Source: Punica granatum (taxonomy: Eukaryota > Streptophyta > Magnoliopsida > Myrtales > Lythraceae). From it: a stretch of DNA of 64,000 bases. The position numbers and the translations under genes are program-made. The notes under the pieces were generated by a model, which saw nothing but the letters and a program-made list of their open reading frames with translations, made no database searches and was not told the DNA's origin. The stretch is from assembly GCF_007655135.1 (NCBI RefSeq), contig NC_045128.1, forward strand, positions 36,302,811 to 36,366,810, read 5' to 3'. This document shows positions 59,375 to 64,000 of the stretch, piece after piece (positions within the stretch are counted from its first letter, which is position 1; the number at the start of each line of letters is the position of its first letter).

Positions 59375-61980
59375 AGACTTGGAAGAGTGTCTTTTAGCTC
59401 CCCTTTAGGAAATGTTCAAGTGTTTAGGTATGTCCTGCTGTGAAAAATGGGTAGAGGAAAGGGATCTGGAGAAATTTGACCATGGGATGTTAACCCAAGA
59501 GAGGTTGATGTTGATTTCCATTTTTTTTTTCCTTCCTTTCTTTTTGGGGTTTGTTTGGAAAGGGCATTGGCACTTGACAGTGATGTGTTAAGAAAGACTT
59601 TATGTTTTCTTGACAAGGAATTGTTTCCTCTCTCTATGTCTTGTTAACCTTGTTGCTGGTTTTGCAATCTGGAAGACTTCCCTTCTTGTGCAAGTTGTCT
59701 GTTGTTTGTGCTATGCCTATCCAAACCAACCATTTTCTAATAGGAGGATAAGGAAGGTGACAAAAACAATTGGGCATCAGGGTCGTTTTCTAGTATGCGA
59801 ACTGATCAGAACAGGGCATCCGAGTTTACGATCATTAGAACTAGCTATATCGGGCATGTTTCGTCCTTTTGTGCCTGGAAGTGTCAACAACCGGTGTCCT
59901 CTAGTTACACCCTTTCTATTGCTTGTGCTGAATCGATAAATATCTGTAAGCTGATTAGAACAACAGAGAGTTAGTTCCGCGTTCCTTTTTTGAGGCCTGG
60001 TGAGTCTCTCCCCGTCCAAACCCGATACTGTGCACTACCCAACGACAGGTAGTAACGATCATTTTATGAATTCTACATGTGGACAGGATATGTACTGAAA
60101 GAACCATCATCTTACGATGAAAAACTTTTGGGTGCTCTTCGAACACGGGCAGTATGTTTTATGATGCTGTTGTATATAGATGGTGTTGGCGCACACATGA
60201 ATATGTTTTTGATTATTTGCGGGAATCGTATATAATCAAAACTTTAGGGGTGAAATTGAGGGGGGGAAAAAAGATTAGTGGGGATACGGATAACCAATGC
60301 GTAAACAATGCCCCCCCGGATTTGATTTCCATGAAATACTACAGTACGTTCGCCTTCAAGAGTAGAAATTGTCCCATCTCCCTGTCTCCTAGAGACAACT
60401 AGCCGGCTACGATAACGACGTCGAAATTTCTTATATCGTTCTTTTGTTTCTTGGAAAATAAGATACGAATTTTTGGAAATTCACGTTGACAACATCAACT
60501 AGCTCGTGGGATGTCATCCAGCCGATAACAGTCTGCTCTTGAATATTAGGCCAAAATTATTGGTTTCCTTAATTTATCCATTGAGCTGAGTCATTTCGAA
60601 ATGACGCCTTTCGCTATGTTCCAATATCAGAATATAGACTAAGACTATCGGCCAGTGACAATGATGTTATATGTCCGACTTCGTGTTCATGATTTTGTAT
60701 GATCTCCCACATGCATAAATATAGCAAAGATCGTACATTTCATGGAATCATGTCATTGGCGGATCATCGATCCAGGTTATGGTCAATTCTTCAGTCTGTT
60801 TCCTCTGTGAAGTTCTAAAAATGGAAACATAAACGGCCAGCTGTTGCTCAGAGAGGTGAGGGTAGAAAGAAATTCAAAGCTGTGTAAAAATGGAGGTTCA
60901 ATGTACCTGGATTTGATTTCAGCAAATGTACCGGGATGTAATTTCAGCTTCATTCTCGCCTATATTGAGTCCCGGCAAGCAGAGCAAATCGAAAGGCGTC
61001 CTCCCCTGAGTGCAGACAGAACCCAGAGTTGAAGGGTGAGTCTCTGTCTTTGTTGTTTCCTTATTCGTCCGTTTGATCCGAGAATAATGTCAATGTGTTC
61101 TGGAGCTGCAGCTTTTTCCTGGAAAATGGACATCCGGGACGGACCCGAGTAATTCCGGGTCCTCCGAGTTCAGTTAGGAAATGCTAGGCAAACGCAATGT
61201 CGCGCTTAGATTGGTACATGACGAAATTTTTCTTTGCTTGCTCTGAGTTTTCAGAAAGAATTTCCAGCTTACATGAATTTTCAAGCTCTCTCACCCTATT
61301 CGCGAAATCGATGGTTGTCCCGGAAATATGATGGAAGAATACGCGTTGGTCTTCCATTGGTAGTACTGATGGAATAAGCCACTTTATGTGGCAGTGGTCC
61401 GAGAGACCGACTTGGAATGGTTCCTCGTACAGAAAGAATGGAAGAACATGTTAGAGAGTCAGCTCCAGGACCAGCTTTTATCATGCATTTGTTGATTCTC
61501 CTTGTTTTTGCTTTTTAGTTTTCATTTCGTTAAGGTTGAAAACACCATCGTCCGCCTCTTTTCCCTGCTCGATTGTCAAACTTGGGAGATGAAGCTCTAT
61601 GATCTTTCCTTCATTCAGGGCTGACCATTTAGGCTGTTCGAATATTTTCATATATATATATATATATGGATTTTCGTAAAATATTGCCGGTGCTTTTCAA
61701 GAACCTCTGCTGTCATCAGTTCATTGAAAGTTCTATGTATGAATTGAATAGGGGTCCATATGTATCTGCATATGTTCGACATGCGAAACAGGATTTGATT
61801 TGATACTTGTTCTTGATTATGATGTGAATGTGCCTTTTGATCGACTACTGGAAACTTTGTCTGAGAATCTTATGGACCATTTTACTGAAAGAGGAAGATT
61901 GTTTGCGAAGCCGCCTCAGTTTTTCTACAACTTCTTCTATCGTGGAATTGCAGGGCGCCTTTGTTTCCCAGAAACATACA
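59273..61980. other. Intergenic region and promoter of the second SULTR3 gene
   Basis: HMA gene 3' UTR at left, with a TA microsatellite at 59339-59370. A TA run lies at about 61650-61669. Upstream of the SULTR3 ATG, TTGCAG at 61947-61952 could be the acceptor of a leader intron. Nothing else recognised. Confidence 0.5.
59339..59370. repeat. (TA)16 microsatellite
   Basis: Thirty-two bases of perfect TA repeat in the 3' flank of the HMA gene. Confidence 0.95.
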
Positions 61981-64000
61981 ATGACTGAACCAGTAGTGAA
62001 CAGGCCTCCGTCGCGTGCACCTTCAGAGACCATGCCTTATGTTCACAAAGTGGGAATACCTCCAAAGCAAGACATCCTCAAGGAGTTCAAATCGGGTGTG
62101 AAGGAGACTTTCTTCGCAGATGACCCTCTGCGGCAGTTCAAGGACCAGCCAAGGTCCAGGAAGCTCATGCTGGTGATCCAGTCTGTGTTCCCGATTCTTG
62201 ACTGGGGAAGGCACTACAGCCTCCAAAAGTTCAAAGGGGACATAATCGCCGGACTCACCATTGCTAGCCTCTGTATCCCTCAAGACATTGGGTATGCGAA
62301 GCTAGCGAAACTTGATCCTCAGTACGGTCTATGTAAGTTCTTCTCATTTCGATCACTTCAGGCTGTTTTCTCTTATCCAATGGAACATTCCTCGATTTTC
62401 AACTGCTTTATATGTTTTTTATTGGTGTTTTCAGATAGTAGCTTTGTTCCGCCGCTTATATATGCGTTCATGGGAAGCTCTAGAGATATCGCAATAGGGC
62501 CTGTAGCTGTAGTTTCTCTGTTGCTGGGAAGTCTCCTTCAGGAAGAGATCGACCCGACTGAGAATCCTACAGATTATCGCCGTCTCGCGTTCACTGCAAC
62601 ATTCTTTGCTGGCGTCACCCAAGCCACTCTTGGATTCTTTAGGTTCGTTTTCTTTTATCAATGGATTTTTAATATTTAGATCATTCAATATGATTGCTTC
62701 TCAGTTCCGTGATCTATATGAAAATTCTTTAGTACTCTTAAGCGAACAACATTCATAAAGAAAGCTTGTAGACTTTTAACTGGTCGAAAGATGCATTCCA
62801 AGCACGTGAACTGGTTGATTCTCCTAAAGGCCTAACAAATTCAATTTCCAGTCACGTAAACTAAAGATTATGTCTATTCTTAAAAAAAATGCAGGCTCGG
62901 GTTCTTGATCGACTTCCTATCGCATGCTGCAATAGTAGGATTTATGGCAGGTGCTGCTGTGACTATTGCTCTTCAACAACTTAAGGGTCTGCTCGGCATA
63001 AAAAAATTCACCCAGAACACCGACATTGTCTCGGTCATGAAATCTGTATGGGGCACGGTGCATCATGGGGTAAGACAATAACAAACTCCGATTTCTGCAT
63101 TTACAGGCCACTCTTACAGATCAGTTGAGATAGTTTTTAAATTTTGATTTTGCAGTGGAATTGGCAAACTATACTCATAGGAGTGTCCTTCCTAGCAATC
63201 CTTCTGCTAGCCAAGCATATTGTATGTACCTCGAATCTTCTCGGTACTGTCAAAACTAAATTTACATTTCTTTCTCCATCAACTGCTGTAGTTATATATC
63301 CTCCTACTCTTTTGCCAGGCTAAGAAGAACCCAAAGTATTTCTGGGTGCCTGCTATCACTCCATTGCTATCCGTTATCATCGCAACCTTCCTCGTTTATA
63401 TTACTCGTGCTGACAATCATGGTGTTGCGATAGTAAGTATTTTTTATTTTCCGGTGTTTTTTTGGCTCTTTTTTTATTCAATTTATTCCGTGCTGAGACC
63501 GATGTTGTAATTGACATTCCCACATCAACCCCTTTTGAAGGTGAAACACATAAAGAAAGGGGTTAACCCATCATCAGCCAAAGAAATATTCTTTACAGGG
63601 GATTATCTCGGAAAGGGATTCAAGATTGGTGTAGTATCAGGCATGGTCGCATTGACGGTACAGCAAGATCTCCGAACACAGTTTTTGCAGTCCAGCACTT
63701 ATTGATCAGTTTAACATGAATAACAAGGTCTTCTTCTTCCACGTCTCTAGGAAGCAGTTGCGATTGCGCGGACATTTGCTACTATGAAAGACTATCAGAT
63801 AGATGGAAATAAGGAAATGGTCGCCCTTGGTACAATGAACATGATTGGTTCACTCACTTCATGCTATATTGCAACAGGCAAGAGAATTTGTCGAGTATCA
63901 AACTTCCAAACTGACTGGGTTTTGAGATTATCCAATGATCCGCAATAAATCTTGTGTTTTTACTTGCTCATTGTAATTACACATTGTCTTATACAGGATC
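61981..64000 (+). CDS. SULTR3: Sulfate transporter, SULTR3 group (5' part, runs off the edge)
   Basis: Second SULTR3 gene, in opposite orientation to the first. Exons: 61981-62332, 62435-62642, 62895-63069, 63156-63221, 63319-63432, 63541-63657, 63751-63877, and exon 8 starting at 63997 with only four bases in the window. Start [20 protein letters not shown], then [16 protein letters not shown] and the membrane core. Exons 2-7 have exactly the same lengths (208, 175, 66, 114, 117, 127) and phases as in the neighbour; exon 2 proteins match at 59 of 70 residues. Exon 1 is nine bases longer. The last visible intron appears to use a GC donor (ACAG|GCAAGA at 63878) with a normal TACAG acceptor. 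No frameshift or stop is seen, so it is probably functional as far as visible. Local duplication followed by divergence is inferred. Confidence 0.94.

Noticed and set aside
1..64000. CRISPR arrays, operons, phage or bacterial islands
   Set aside because: All genes are intron-containing or typical plant genes; repeats are microsatellites, minisatellites and plant transposons.

Overview
This is ordinary nuclear chromosome sequence from a dicotyledonous flowering plant. The evidence is genes with many short GT-AG introns, AT-rich intergenic DNA, plastid-targeted proteins encoded in the nucleus, plant-only gene families (SULTR3, LTPG, a plant LRR receptor kinase) and plant mobile elements (MITEs, an Au-like SINE, a solo LTR). 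I could not fix the species; a rosid is my guess only.

Layout, left to right. A KUP/HAK potassium transporter (5' part only) runs off the left edge (-). Then a repeat-rich stretch at 1.8-5.9 kb holds a tandem repeat, a possible TIR element carrying coding-like sequence, and a solo LTR with target-site duplication. An LRR receptor kinase follows (+, 6.2-9.1 kb). Five minus-strand genes come next: a CD2BP2/LIN1-type protein (9.7-13.7), a coiled-coil protein (14.6-16.5), a zinc-ribbon protein (17.1-19.3), an annexin (20.5-22.0) and a CRM-domain protein (23.7-25.9). Plus-strand genes are hyccin (28.0-29.3) and FabZ (31.5-33.7), which converges on a broken BAHD acyltransferase (-). From 31 to 41.5 kb lies a cluster of seven MITE-like elements, three of them in introns of a PP2C-family phosphatase (+, 38.0-43.7). 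A GPI-anchored lipid-transfer protein (+, 46.4-48.3) is followed by two head-to-head SULTR3 transporters (-, 49.4-52.5; +, 62.0 to the right edge) with a small HMA-domain protein (+, 57.9-59.3) between them.

The neighbours do not form one pathway; this is typical eukaryotic gene order. The only local functional relationship I see is the SULTR3 pair, which share exon lengths and intron phases and look like a local duplication. Exon models were built by hand from GT/AG sites, preservation of phase and family resemblance; every complete model closes in frame from ATG to stop. I found no convincing undescribed system. The most useful leads are the MITE cluster, a GC-AG intron in the second SULTR3 gene, the degenerate calcium sites of the annexin, the coding-like element at 2.2-2.9 kb and an unidentified gene relic near 54.8 kb.
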